Source: Cellulomonas chitinilytica (GTDB lineage: Bacteria; Actinomycetota; Actinomycetes; Actinomycetales; Cellulomonadaceae). From it: a stretch of 64,000 bases of DNA. Position 1 is the first letter of the stretch, and the number at the start of each line of letters is the position of its first letter. The position numbers were made by a program, and so were the translations under genes. Positions 35,560-43,511 of the stretch are shown here, piece after piece. The notes below the pieces were generated by a model that saw only the letters and a list, made by a program, of their open reading frames with translations, ran no database searches and had not been told where the DNA came from. Where the stretch lies: assembly GCF_016862675.1 (NCBI RefSeq), contig NZ_BONK01000013.1:62001-126000 (forward strand), read 5' to 3'.

Positions 35560-36819
35560 TCACGCGGTCCGCAGCGCCTCGGTGGGCGGCACCCGGGCGG
35601 CGCGCATCGCCGGGTACAGGCCCACGAGCGAGCCGATGACGAGCGAGCAGGCGAGCCCGGCCACGACGGGCCGCCACGGCACGACGATCGCCCAGCCCTG
35701 CGCGGTCGCGTACCCCCAGGTCAGGGCCACGCCGAGCAGTGCGCCGGCCACCCCGCCGAGCAGCGAGAGCAGCACGGACTCCACGAGGAACTGCCCCCCG
35801 ATGGAGCCCCGGGTGGCGCCGAGCGCCCGGCGCACACCGATCTCCCGGCGCCGCTCCAGGACCGACACGACCATGACGTTCGCGATCCCGACTCCACCGA
35901 CGAGCAGCGCCACGCCCCCGAGGCCGAGGGCCAGCAGCGTGAACGACCGGGTCGCGGCGTCCTGGGCGGCGAGCGCGTCGGACGGGCGGGACACCTGCAC
36001 CTCGTCGGGGGCGGCGGGGTTGGCGGTCCTCCCGAGCAGCGCCCGCGTCGCGACGACCTCGTCGGGGTCGACCCGCACGTACACGCCGGACGGCGGCAGG
36101 TCCTCGTCGGAGACCGCGTCGGCGACGGTGGTGCCGATGATCGCCGCCTCGTTCAGCTCCGACGCGAGGACCACCGGGTCGAGGATGCCGACGACGGTGA
36201 ACGGCCGGCTGCCGATCCACACGTCGACTCCGCCGTCGAGCGAGCCGATCGCGAGGCGTCGCGCGGCCGTCGAGCCGAGCACCACCGCGGGGTACCGGGA
36301 CGTCGCGTCGTCGAGCCAGCGACCCTCGCGGAGCGTCGCCGCGACGGTCCGGAGCAGGTCGAGGTCCGCCGCGACGACACCGATCCCGCTCGTCTCGCTC
36401 GTCGGGACCAGGTCGTTGCGCCGGACGGTCGCGTCGACCTTGCGCACGGCGGCGGCGGACTCGACCGTGGGGATCCGGGCGATCATCGCGACGGACTCGT
36501 CGGGCAGCGTCGCGTCGTCGCCGAGCACCCCTTGGCCCGGGGCGACCGTGAGCAGGTTGGTGCCGAGCGCGTCGAGCTGCGCCTGCAGGTCGGCGCGCGA
36601 CGACTCGGACAGGCCGAGCACCCCGACGAGCGCGGTGATCCCGATCGCGACGCCGAGCGCCGACAACGCCGTGCGGCCCTTGCGGACGGTGAGTCCGCGC
36701 GCGCCGAGCCGGAGCCGGTCGCCGGCGGACATGCGCCGGACGACGGTCGGGCCGTCCGGCCCGTGCGGACGGCGGTCCCGCGGGCGGGCGACCGGGGGCC
36801 CGACCTCGGTGCGCGTCAC
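35560..36819 (-). CDS. MacB/FtsX-type ABC transporter permease
   Basis: 419 residues. N-terminal membrane helix ([23 protein letters not shown], about 45-65), a large extracytoplasmic MacB-PCD domain (about 70-270), then three helices ([57 protein letters not shown]) with [15 protein letters not shown], the FtsX coupling loop, between the first two. Mechanotransmission-type exporter subunit. GTG 36819 overlaps the ATPase stop; an inner ATG would shorten it by 30 residues. Works with the adjacent ATPase and adaptor lipoprotein. Confidence 0.93.
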   Translation of the reverse strand: MTRTEVGPPVARPRDRRPHGPDGPTVVRRMSAGDRLRLGARGLTVRKGRTALSALGVAIGITALVGVLGLSESSRADLQAQLDALGTNLLTVAPGQGVLGDDATLPDESVAMIARIPTVESAAAVRKVDATVRRNDLVPTSETSGIGVVAADLDLLRTVAATLREGRWLDDATSRYPAVVLGSTAARRLAIGSLDGGVDVWIGSRPFTVVGILDPVVLASELNEAAIIGTTVADAVSDEDLPPSGVYVRVDPDEVVATRALLGRTANPAAPDEVQVSRPSDALAAQDAATRSFTLLALGLGGVALLVGGVGIANVMVVSVLERRREIGVRRALGATRGSIGGQFLVESVLLSLLGGVAGALLGVALTWGYATAQGWAIVVPWRPVVAGLACSLVIGSLVGLYPAMRAARVPPTEALRTA

Positions 36820-37526
36820 GACGTCACCCCGGCGGACGACGGCGGCACCGGGCACGTGTCGTGCTCCACGCGCCCGTCCCGCATCGACACGACGCGCGGC
36901 AGCCGCCCGGCGATGTGCTCGTCGTGCGTGACGACGACGATCGTCGCGCCCTCCTCGTGCAGCGTGTCGAACAGGTCGAGCACCGCGGCGCCGGACGCCT
37001 GGTCCAGGTTCCCCGTCGGCTCGTCCGCGAGCAGGACCCGCGGCCCGTGCACGAGCGCCCGGGCCACGGCGACCCGCTGGCACTCGCCACCCGACAGCTC
37101 CGTGGGCGTGTGCCCCGCACGCGCACCGAGCCCGACGCGGTCGAGCGCCTCCCGGGCCCGGCGCAGCCGCTCGGGTCGCCGGACACCCTGGTAGAGCAGC
37201 CCGTCGGCGACGTTCTCGAGCGCGGACCGGCCGTCCAGCAGGAAGAACTGCTGGAACACGAACCCGAGGTGCACGGCCCGGACACGGGACAGGGCGGCGT
37301 CCGACATCGCGGTGACGTCGTCGCCGGCGAACCGCACCCGCCCCGTCGAGGGTCGGTCGAGCGCCCCCATCACGTGGAGCAGCGTCGACTTGCCCGAGCC
37401 CGACGGCCCGACGACGGCCATGTAGTCGCCGGCCTCGACGCCCAGGTCGAGGTCGTGCAGCACCGTGAGCGCCGCCGGGCCCGTGCCGTACGTCTTGGTG
37501 ACCCCGTGCAGCTCGACGACGGTCAT
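36816..37526 (-). CDS. MacB/LolD-type ABC transporter ATPase
   Basis: 236 residues. Walker [10 protein letters not shown] (about 39-47), Q-loop [10 protein letters not shown], signature [15 protein letters not shown], Walker [13 protein letters not shown] and H-loop VVVTHD; the DEPTGNLD form is diagnostic of the MacB/LolD/FtsE class. ATG 37526 overlaps the adaptor stop. Energises the permease encoded next. Confidence 0.96.
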   Translation of the reverse strand: MTVVELHGVTKTYGTGPAALTVLHDLDLGVEAGDYMAVVGPSGSGKSTLLHVMGALDRPSTGRVRFAGDDVTAMSDAALSRVRAVHLGFVFQQFFLLDGRSALENVADGLLYQGVRRPERLRRAREALDRVGLGARAGHTPTELSGGECQRVAVARALVHGPRVLLADEPTGNLDQASGAAVLDLFDTLHEEGATIVVVTHDEHIAGRLPRVVSMRDGRVEHDTCPVPPSSAGVTS

Positions 37527-38572
37527 GGCGTGACCACCACCTCGTCGCCCTCGGCGACGTCGTCGCCGGACACCTCGACGTCGGTCCCGGCGAACGCCCC
37601 GGTCGTGACCTGGACGTACCGGGTGGAGCCGTCGTCGAGGACCTTCTCCACGCCGTGCCCGCCGGTGGACAGCGCGACGAGCGCGGTGACCGGGACGACG
37701 AGCACGTCGGTCGCGACGACCTGGTCGAGGACTACCTGCACGGGCGCCCCCTCGAGCAGCGCCGCCACGGCGTCGCCGGTCGCCGCGATCGACACCTCGA
37801 GCTGCTGCTGCTCGTCGGTCGTGACGAGCTCGACGGCCGACACGGTGCCGTCGGTCGTCGTCCCGTCGGGCAGCGTGAGGTGCGCGCTCGCCCCGACGGG
37901 CGCGAGCGCCGCCTGGCTGGTGCGCAACGCGCACGTGACGACCATCGGCGTGCCGCCGACGGCGAGCACGGGCTTGCCCGGCTCGACGGTCGCTCCCAGG
38001 TCGAGGAGGTGCTCGGCGACCCGCACGTCCTGGGGGGTGAACACGACGTCGCCGAGGGCCACCGTGCCCGTCTGCGTCTCGCCGAGCGCCTTCTGCCAGC
38101 GCTTGACGGCGGCCGTCGTGGCCGCCGTCCAGTCCTCGTCGACGGTGAGGCCGAGCCCGGTCGTGTACCCGAGGTCGACGAGCGCCTGCTCGAGCTGCTG
38201 CACGTCGGCACCGTCCGTCGACGACGGGCCGAGCTGCCGCCACGCGGGTTCCGCACCGGTCAGGCGGACCACGGGCCGGGTGTCGACGGCGTAGAGCACC
38301 CCACCCTGACCGACCGTCTCACCGACGGCGGCGAGCGCCGTCAGCGTGCCCTGGTCCCGGGCCTCGAGCGGCGTCGTCGCGCCGTGGCCGAGCTCGCACT
38401 GGGTCGTCGTGCTCGAGACGAGGTCGGACCGCGTCACGGTGGCGGTCGGGCGGCTCGCGGAGGCGGACGGCGACGCGCCGGACGCGGGGTCGGCAGGTGC
38501 GCCGCACGCGGTCAGCAGGCCACCGACGGCCAGCAGGGCGAGCGCGGGGACGAGGCGGACGGAGGTCGTCAT
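37523..38572 (-). CDS. Efflux adaptor lipoprotein with peptidoglycan-binding domain (HlyD/RND-adaptor-like)
   Basis: 349 residues. Signal peptide and lipobox LLTAC (Cys23). Half-lipoyl segment [22 protein letters not shown] (about 75-96), then a peptidoglycan-binding-1 domain ([16 protein letters not shown] ... [11 protein letters not shown], about 121-164), then the second half-lipoyl segment [17 protein letters not shown], and a membrane-proximal beta-barrel. The wall-binding domain sits where Gram-negative adaptors have the coiled-coil hairpin that docks on TolC. Probably anchors the exporter to the cell wall. ATG 38572 lies 1 bp after the preceding lipoprotein stop. Confidence 0.88.
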   Translation of the reverse strand: MTTSVRLVPALALLAVGGLLTACGAPADPASGASPSASASRPTATVTRSDLVSSTTTQCELGHGATTPLEARDQGTLTALAAVGETVGQGGVLYAVDTRPVVRLTGAEPAWRQLGPSSTDGADVQQLEQALVDLGYTTGLGLTVDEDWTAATTAAVKRWQKALGETQTGTVALGDVVFTPQDVRVAEHLLDLGATVEPGKPVLAVGGTPMVVTCALRTSQAALAPVGASAHLTLPDGTTTDGTVSAVELVTTDEQQQLEVSIAATGDAVAALLEGAPVQVVLDQVVATDVLVVPVTALVALSTGGHGVEKVLDDGSTRYVQVTTGAFAGTDVEVSGDDVAEGDEVVVTP

Positions 38573-38573
38573 G

Positions 38574-39188
38574 TCAGCCCTCGTTCTGCGGGGGCTCGAC
38601 GCCGGCCTCGTCGGCGCACTCCAGCAGGTCCTGCTCGAACTGCGGGTCGCCGGGCTTCGGCTCGCCGGGCGTGGCGGCACCGTCCGGGCTGCGGTGGTGG
38701 TGCTGCGTCACGCGGCCGCCGTCGAACTCCGGGTCGGACACGTCCCAGCCGCGGTCGCGCATGCACTGCGCCTGGTCGAGGAACGCCTGCTTCTGCTCCT
38801 CGGAGAGCTCGCGCCCGTCGTCCTGCGGCTCGGCCATCTCCTGCCAGGTCGCGCACGCGTCCTCGGCCGCCTGCATCTGCTCGGGCGACAGGCCCTTGCC
38901 GTCGACGGTGACCTTCCCGTCGACGGGGTCCGGCACGTCCACGCCCTGCTCGCGCATGCAGCGCGCCCACTGGAGCATCGCGTCCTCGGGGTCGAGCGAG
39001 GCGGACGCCGACGGCGTGCTGCCGGGGTCCGCGTCCCCGGTGGCTCCCGGGAGCGCCGAGGAGGGTGTGTCCGCGGTGCAGGCGGCGGCGGCGAGCACGA
39101 CGCCGACGGCGCCGAGCGCGCACAGCAGGTGGCGGAGCGGCGGGCGGCTGGTCCTGGTGGGGTGCGGACGCGTGTCGATGGTGGTCAC
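38574..39188 (-). CDS. Secreted lipoprotein with paired Cys motifs
   Basis: 204 residues. Signal peptide and lipobox AAAC (Cys37) give membrane anchoring; a Ser/Thr/Pro-rich spacer follows. Two related segments, QWARCMREQGVDVPDP and QAQCMRDRGWDVSDPEF, and a third Cys in CATWQEMAEPQDD and fourth in LLECADEAG form a helical Cys-containing domain. Such lipoproteins are regularly linked to MacB-like exporters with two-component systems in actinobacteria. Function unknown; a substrate- or signal-binding role is possible. GTG 39188 excludes a spurious upstream extension. Confidence 0.8.
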   Translation of the reverse strand: MTTIDTRPHPTRTSRPPLRHLLCALGAVGVVLAAAACTADTPSSALPGATGDADPGSTPSASASLDPEDAMLQWARCMREQGVDVPDPVDGKVTVDGKGLSPEQMQAAEDACATWQEMAEPQDDGRELSEEQKQAFLDQAQCMRDRGWDVSDPEFDGGRVTQHHHRSPDGAATPGEPKPGDPQFEQDLLECADEAGVEPPQNEG

Positions 39189-39240
39189 GGTGGGCTCCTC
39201 GGATCGTCGGGAGGGACGGCCCCAGCCCACCGCCGCGCCC

Positions 39241-39298
39241 GTTCGGCCAGCGTTGGCTGCGGGACCGGCCGCGTCCCGCGCGCTTACGCTGGCTGAAC
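39241..39298. promoter_or_regulatory. Long-spaced inverted repeat in divergent promoter region
   Basis: GTTCGGCCAGCG (39241-39252) and CGCTGGCTGAAC (39287-39298) are inverted copies at 11 of 12 positions, 34 bp apart; CG(T/C)TGGCTG also occurs directly at 39251-39259 and 39287-39295. Sits between the lipoprotein/efflux operon and the response regulator; a plausible binding site for that regulator. Confidence 0.45.
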
Positions 39299-39349
39299 AC
39301 AGCCGGTCCGATGCTGCGCAGACGAGTCCGATCGCGACGGAGGTGCTGG

Positions 39350-40012
39350 GTGCGGGTGCTCGTGGCCGAGGACGAGGAGGTCATGGCGGACGCGCTCGCG
39401 CGCGGCCTGCGTCGTGCCGGGTACGCGGCGGACGTCGCCGCCGACGGCGGCACCGCGCTGGCGCTGGCGGGCGTGAACCGGTACGACGTGGTGCTGCTCG
39501 ACCGCGACCTGCCCGTCGTGCACGGCGACGACGTGTGCCGGGCGCTGGTCGACGGCGGCTCGCCGGCCCGCATCCTCATGCTGACGGCGGCCGGCGGCCT
39601 GGACGAGAAGGTCGGCGGCTTCGCGCTGGGAGCCGACGACTACCTCGCGAAGCCGTTCGCGTTCGCCGAGCTGCTCGCGCGCGTCCAGGCGCTCGCCCGC
39701 CGCACCGCCCCCGCGCAGCCGCCCGTGCTGACCGCCGGCGACCTGCGGGTGGACGTGTCGCGTCGCGCGGTGACGCGGGCGGGGCGGCCCGTCGACCTCA
39801 CGCTCAAGGAGTACGGCGTCCTCGCGGAGCTCGTCCGCGCCGACGGTGCCGTCGTCTCGGCGGAGGACCTGCTCGAACGGGTCTGGGACGAGAACGCCGA
39901 CCCGTTCACGAACGCGGTGCGGGTCACGATGGTGGGCCTGCGGCGCAAGCTCGGGGACCCGCCCGTCATCGAGACGCTCCGGGGCGCGGGCTACCGGGTG
40001 GTGGTCCCGTGA
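39350..40012 (+). CDS. OmpR-family response regulator (efflux-linked)
   Basis: 220 residues. Receiver: VAEDEE acidic pair (residues 5-9), phospho-Asp in VVLLDRDLP (about 50), Thr in MLTAAG and Lys in DDYLAKPF. C-terminal winged helix ends TLRGAGYRVVVP. GTG 39350 starts at the receiver; GGAGG lies 6 bases upstream. GTGA overlap with the kinase. Likely controls the divergent exporter operon through the repeats at 39241-39298. Confidence 0.95.
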   Translation: MRVLVAEDEEVMADALARGLRRAGYAADVAADGGTALALAGVNRYDVVLLDRDLPVVHGDDVCRALVDGGSPARILMLTAAGGLDEKVGGFALGADDYLAKPFAFAELLARVQALARRTAPAQPPVLTAGDLRVDVSRRAVTRAGRPVDLTLKEYGVLAELVRADGAVVSAEDLLERVWDENADPFTNAVRVTMVGLRRKLGDPPVIETLRGAGYRVVVP

Positions 40013-41139
40013 GGCGGTCGCTGAGCGTGCGGTGGCGGCTCACACTCTTCTACACGCTCGTCGTCGCCCTGTCCGGGGCGGTGCTGCTGGCGCTCGTCTA
40101 CGGTCTCGTGACGCAGGCCCAGAGCCGCAGCATGCGCACCGAGTCGCACGTGCTGCCCGGGTCCGGCGTGACGGCGCCCCTGCCCCCACCCGTGGTCTCG
40201 GAGGTCCGTGAGGACGCGGTCGGGTCGACGATGGACCAGCTCGTGCGGAACTCGTGGCTCGGGCTGCTGCTCGTCACGGCCGCCTCCGTCGGCATCGGCT
40301 GGGTGGTCGCCGGTCGCGTCCTCGCGCCCGTGCACACGATCACCGCCCGCGCGCAGCGGATCTCGGCGGACTCCCTGGACGAGCGGATCGCCCTCGGTGG
40401 CCCCCGCGACGAGCTCCGCGAGCTGGCCGACACGTTCGACGCGCTGCTGGCCCGCGTGCAGCAGACCGTGAGCTCGGAGCGGCGGCTCGTCGCGACCATG
40501 TCCCACGAGCTGCGCACCCCGCTCGCGAACCAGCAGGCCGCGCTCGACGTCGCGCTCGCGGACCCCGACGCCGACGCCGGCGAGCTGCGCGCCGCGGCGG
40601 CGACCGCGCTCGACCAGAGCAGGCGGGCCGCCCGCACGATCGACGCGCTCCTCGTGCTCGCCCGTGCGCAGTCCGGCGAGGCTGTCGGGCCGCCGACGCC
40701 GGTCGACCTGCGCGGCGCCGTCGCGGACGCCGTCGACCAGGTGCGCCGCCCCGACGACGGCCTGGCCTGGGACGTGCGGCTCACCGACGTCACCGTGCCG
40801 GGGGAGCCCGCCCTGCTCGGCCGGGCCGTGGCCAACCTGGTGCACAACGCGGCGCACCACAACGTCCCGGACGGTCGCGTCTCGGTACGTCTCGCCGAGG
40901 AGCACGACGGTGCCCGGGTCGTCGTGACGAACACCGGGCCCGCGGTGGCGCCCGACGAGGCCGCCGACCTCGTCCTGCCCTTCCGGCGTGCCTCGGCGGA
41001 CCGCACGACGAACGGCACCGGGGTCGGCCTCGGCCTCACGGTGGTGCGAGCGGTGGCGGACCACCACGGTGGACGCCTCGTCCTGACGCCACGGACGGAC
41101 GGGGGCCTGGTCAGCGAGCTGTGGCTGCCGATGCGGTGA
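40009..41139 (+). CDS. Sensor histidine kinase (efflux-linked)
   Basis: 376 residues. Two membrane helices (about 12-32 and 83-103) flank a short (about 50 residues) extracytoplasmic loop, so it probably senses within or near the membrane, as intramembrane-sensing kinases responding to envelope stress or cationic compounds do. HAMP, HisKA (TMSHELRTPL with phospho-His) and HATPase (NLVHNAAHHNVP, GTGVGLGLTVVRA) follow. Co-translated with the response regulator. Cue and targets inferred from the divergent exporter. Confidence 0.94.
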   Translation: MRRSLSVRWRLTLFYTLVVALSGAVLLALVYGLVTQAQSRSMRTESHVLPGSGVTAPLPPPVVSEVREDAVGSTMDQLVRNSWLGLLLVTAASVGIGWVVAGRVLAPVHTITARAQRISADSLDERIALGGPRDELRELADTFDALLARVQQTVSSERRLVATMSHELRTPLANQQAALDVALADPDADAGELRAAAATALDQSRRAARTIDALLVLARAQSGEAVGPPTPVDLRGAVADAVDQVRRPDDGLAWDVRLTDVTVPGEPALLGRAVANLVHNAAHHNVPDGRVSVRLAEEHDGARVVVTNTGPAVAPDEAADLVLPFRRASADRTTNGTGVGLGLTVVRAVADHHGGRLVLTPRTDGGLVSELWLPMR

Positions 41140-41188
41140 TTTCTGGCCGTCTGTCCAGAATCACCCGCTCGGCACCCGCCCCGGGTAG

Positions 41189-41194
41189 TAGCGT
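41189..41194 (+). promoter_or_regulatory. -10-like hexamer TAGCGT, leaderless start
   Basis: TAGCGT ends 7 bases before ATG 41202. Confidence 0.45.
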
Positions 41195-41201
41195 CCGGCC
41201 C

Positions 41202-41672
41202 ATGATTCCCCGCGTCTGGGTCCGCCTGTCGGGCGGATGGTGGCAGCACCGCGAGCGCTGCCTGCGTTCGCGGGGGTTCGTGCGACGGATCCAGGTCGGC
41301 GTCTACAAGATGTACGTCGAGGAGCACGGCGGGTACGTGTCGCTCCTTGCGGAGTTCGCCGGTGAGCCGAGGCTGCCGCACAAGATGCTCAGCGTGTTCA
41401 TCGCCCCCGGAGCCCGGATCGGCAGCGGGGTGACGATCCACCAGCAGGTGACGATCGGGAAGAACGACGACCCGGACAGCCCCCGCTTCGGGTCGCCGAC
41501 GATCGGCGACGGCGTCTACATCGGTGCGGGCGCCCAGGTGATCGGTGCCGTGACCGTGGGGGCGGGGGCGCGCATCGGCGCGGGTGCGGTGGTCGTGCAC
41601 GACGTCCCGCCGGGCGCGACCGTGGTCAGCGCGCCGGCGCGGGTGATCCTGCGGGACATCACGCCCGTCTGA
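41202..41672 (+). CDS. CysE/LbH-type acyltransferase (serine acetyltransferase-like)
   Basis: 156 residues. Left-handed beta-helix of hexapeptide repeats: IAPGARIGSGVTIHQQVTIGKND then TIGDGVYIGAGAQVIGAVTVGAGARIGAGAVVVHDVPPGATVVSAPARV. The catalytic His in VTIHQQVTIG corresponds to that of CysE-type enzymes. It lacks the N-terminal helical domain of true serine acetyltransferase, so it may instead acetylate a sugar of an exopolysaccharide or teichoic acid. No partner genes are adjacent. Confidence 0.88.
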   Translation: MIPRVWVRLSGGWWQHRERCLRSRGFVRRIQVGVYKMYVEEHGGYVSLLAEFAGEPRLPHKMLSVFIAPGARIGSGVTIHQQVTIGKNDDPDSPRFGSPTIGDGVYIGAGAQVIGAVTVGAGARIGAGAVVVHDVPPGATVVSAPARVILRDITPV

Positions 41673-41716
41673 CCCGCCGGGTTCCGCCCGCGAGGGCGAC
41701 CGCACGTGTCGACGAG

Positions 41717-41799
41717 TGCGGGAGACGGGACTTGAACCCGCACGCCCTCTCGGGCACCAGGACCTAAACCTGGCGTGGCTGCCGTTTCACCACTCCCGC
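41717..41799 (-). tRNA. tRNA-Leu (anticodon UAG)
   Basis: 83-nt class II tRNA. Acceptor GCGGGAG pairs with CTCCCGC; anticodon arm CCAGG-TTTAGGT-CCTGG gives anticodon TAG; a long variable arm (TGCCCGAGAGGGC) and T-arm GGGTTCAAGTCCC follow. The terminal CCA is not encoded. Reads CUN leucine codons. Confidence 0.96.
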
Positions 41800-41840
41800 G
41801 CGGCCGAGTGTCCCACAGCGGGCCCCGGCCGGACCGTGCG

Positions 41841-42308
41841 TCAGGCGACCTTGAGGTCCCGCCGCAGCTTGGCCACGTGACCGGTCGCCTTCACGTTGTA
41901 CTGCGCGAGCTCGACGCGCCCCTCGGGGTCGACGACGACCGTCGAGCGGATGACGCCCGTGACCGTCTTCCCGTAGAGCTGCTTCTCGCCCCACGCGCCC
42001 CACGCCTCCAGCACCGAGCGGTCCGGGTCGGACGCGAGCGGGAACGTGAGGTGCTCCTGCTCGACGAACGCCGCGAGCTTCTCGACGGGGTCGGGGGAGA
42101 GCCCGACGACGGCGTACCCGGCGCCCTGCAGCGACGCGAGCGAGTCGCGGAAGTCGCACGCCTGCGTGGTGCACCCGGGCGTCATGGCCGCCGGGTAGAA
42201 GTACACGATGACGTGCCGTCCGCGCAGGTCGGACAGCGTGACACTGCCACCGTCGGCGGTCGGCAGCGTGAAGTCGGGGGCGAGGTCGCCGACGGCGAGA
42301 CGAGGCAC
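41841..42308 (-). CDS. bcp: Thioredoxin-dependent thiol peroxidase (Bcp/PrxQ)
   Basis: 155 residues. Reduces H2O2 and organic hydroperoxides. LAVGDLAPDFTLP start; peroxidatic Cys46 in AMTPGCTTQAC with resolving Cys51 five residues later in the same helix, the PrxQ intramolecular pair. Uses thioredoxin as donor; a thioredoxin gene is 10 kb away. GTG start at 42308. Confidence 0.95.
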   Translation of the reverse strand: MPRLAVGDLAPDFTLPTADGGSVTLSDLRGRHVIVYFYPAAMTPGCTTQACDFRDSLASLQGAGYAVVGLSPDPVEKLAAFVEQEHLTFPLASDPDRSVLEAWGAWGEKQLYGKTVTGVIRSTVVVDPEGRVELAQYNVKATGHVAKLRRDLKVA

Positions 42309-42360
42309 GGGAGCTCCAGACGAGGTGAGGCGGGGACGGCGTCAGCCTACGTCGGCCGGG

Positions 42361-42366
42361 TACCGT
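42361..42366 (+). promoter_or_regulatory. -10-like hexamer TACCGT, leaderless start
   Basis: TACCGT ends 7 bases before GTG 42374. Confidence 0.45.
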
Positions 42367-42373
42367 CAGGCCC

Positions 42374-42715
42374 GTGAGCGCACAGAACGCCGAGCCGTCC
42401 CCGCACCTGCCCATCCGGATGCTGAACGACCGTCTGCTCGTCACGATCGACCGCGAGACGGCCGAGCGGCGCTCGAGCTCGGGGATCGTGATCCCCGCCA
42501 CGGCCGCCGTCGGCAAGCGGCTGTCCTGGGCGGCCGTCGTCGCCGTCGGCCAGCACGTCCGGCAGGTCGAGGTCGGCGACCGGGTCCTGTTCGACCCGGA
42601 GGACCGCGCGGAGGTCGAGCTCGCGGGCACCACGTACCTGCTGCTGCGGGAGAAGGACGTGCACGCCGTCGCGGCCCCGGGAACTATCGGGGAGGGCACG
42701 GGGTTGTACCTGTAG
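42374..42715 (+). CDS. GroES-like co-chaperonin-fold protein
   Basis: 113 residues with a Cpn10 fold: IRMLNDRLLVTIDRETAERRSSSGIVIPATA (the beta-barrel start and mobile-loop region), SWAAVVAVGQHVRQVEVGDRVLF and YLLLREKDVHAV match the GroES plan. The mobile loop lacks the usual IVLP-like hydrophobic tripeptide seen in true GroES (here SSGIVIP is similar but offset), and there is no groEL beside it. Probably the actinobacterial GroES paralogue of unknown role. Confidence 0.8.
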   Translation: MSAQNAEPSPHLPIRMLNDRLLVTIDRETAERRSSSGIVIPATAAVGKRLSWAAVVAVGQHVRQVEVGDRVLFDPEDRAEVELAGTTYLLLREKDVHAVAAPGTIGEGTGLYL

Positions 42716-42718
42716 CCG

Positions 42719-42738
42719 GCACGGTTGCACGACCGTGC
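42719..42738 (+). terminator. Short hairpin after GroES-like gene
   Basis: Perfect 7-bp stem GCACGGT / ACCGTGC with a 6-nt loop directly after the stop codon; modest strength. Confidence 0.45.
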
Positions 42739-42785
42739 GTTCGGTGCTGGGCTGAGTGATCACGAGAGACGAAGGAGGAGACGCC

Positions 42786-42989
42786 GTGCACCCCGACGCC
42801 GCCCCCGACAACATCGAGCCCGTCAAGGACCTGCTGGACGCGCACGTGCCGCTGACGCTCCTGGTGGACCTCCTCACGGACGCCGCGCCGCCGTCGGCCG
42901 AGATCCTCGAGTCCGAGGGTCTTCCCGACACGCCGTGGTGGGAGCAGGACACCCCCGGGACCGGGACGTCCGGCGAGCCGCCGGCGTGA
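42786..42989 (+). CDS. Small acidic hypothetical protein
   Basis: 67 residues, not recognised. Strongly acidic, with VKDLLDAHVPLTLLVDLLTD (a probable amphipathic helix) and a Ser/Pro/Gly-rich tail. GTG 42786 is chosen because GAAGGAGGAG stands immediately before it at ribosome-binding distance; an in-frame GTG at 42756 would place the gene over that site. No cysteines or membrane segment. Confidence 0.7.
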   Translation: MHPDAAPDNIEPVKDLLDAHVPLTLLVDLLTDAAPPSAEILESEGLPDTPWWEQDTPGTGTSGEPPA

Positions 42990-43055
42990 CGGTCGTCACT
43001 GCGGCCCGTTCTGGTTCGCTTGCCGGGCCCCGGGCCTGCTAACGTTCTCAACCGC

Positions 43056-43131
<76 letters not shown>

Positions 43132-43135
43132 TCGA

Positions 43136-43171
43136 GGGCCTCTCGTCTGCGGGAACGCGGACGAGGGGCCC
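43136..43171 (+). terminator. Intrinsic terminator of tRNA-Lys
   Basis: 16-bp stem with two G-U pairs, arms 43136-43151 and 43156-43171, GGAA tetraloop, followed by TTCTGGTT. Confidence 0.85.
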
Positions 43172-43266
43172 TTCTGGTTGGGCGCGCAGTGGTGCGCGGA
43201 CGGTCCGTGGGACCGGAGCGAGCCGCTGCGTGGCGCGATCCGGTGTCAGGTTCGAGTCGACCCTGA

Positions 43267-43300
43267 CGAATGGCCCCCGGCGGCTGCCGGAGGCCATTCG
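43267..43300. terminator. Intrinsic terminator downstream of the island operon
   Basis: 15-bp stem with one mismatch, arms CGAATGGCCCCCGGC and GCCGGAGGCCATTCG, 4-nt loop, 10 bp past the stop of the small membrane gene at 43311. Confidence 0.75.
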
Positions 43301-43310
43301 CGTTCAGGTG

Positions 43311-43511
43311 TCAGCGGTGTCGACTGCGATTCACCGAGATGCCGACCCAGCTGCCGAGCCCGGCCATCGCGGCAGCGACGATCGCCGTCAACGCGGTCTC
43401 GCGCGCGTCATGCTGAGCCGCCCACGACATTGCCGTGACACACACCACGAACAAGGTCGCGATCCCCACGGCCCTTCGGGTGTCTGCCTGCATGCCGGTC
43501 ACTTTACGCAT
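43311..43511 (-). CDS. Small membrane protein overlapping the secreted island gene (possible immunity protein)
   Basis: 66 residues: short N-terminus, RAVGIATLFVVCVTAMSWAA (about 13-32), QHDARE turn, TALTAIVAAAMAGLGSWVGI (about 39-58), basic NRSRHR tail: two membrane helices. The ATG at 43511 overlaps the upstream gene by 13 bp (stop 43499-43501), implying coupled expression; an alternative ATG at 43493 is also in frame. Followed by a terminator. No family recognised. An immunity role is proposed from the arrangement only. Confidence 0.65.
   Translation of the reverse strand: MRKVTGMQADTRRAVGIATLFVVCVTAMSWAAQHDARETALTAIVAAAMAGLGSWVGISVNRSRHR

Noticed and set aside
38497..41139. Single giant frame covering the second response regulator region and kinase
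   Set aside because: Only the part from 40009 encodes kinase domains; upstream it is an out-of-frame reading of the response regulator and antisense of the lipoprotein gene.
43246..43275. T-arm-like sequence as a second tRNA
   Set aside because: Only the T-arm core is present; no acceptor, D or anticodon arm can be formed around it, so it is not a tRNA gene. Kept only as a possible attachment remnant.
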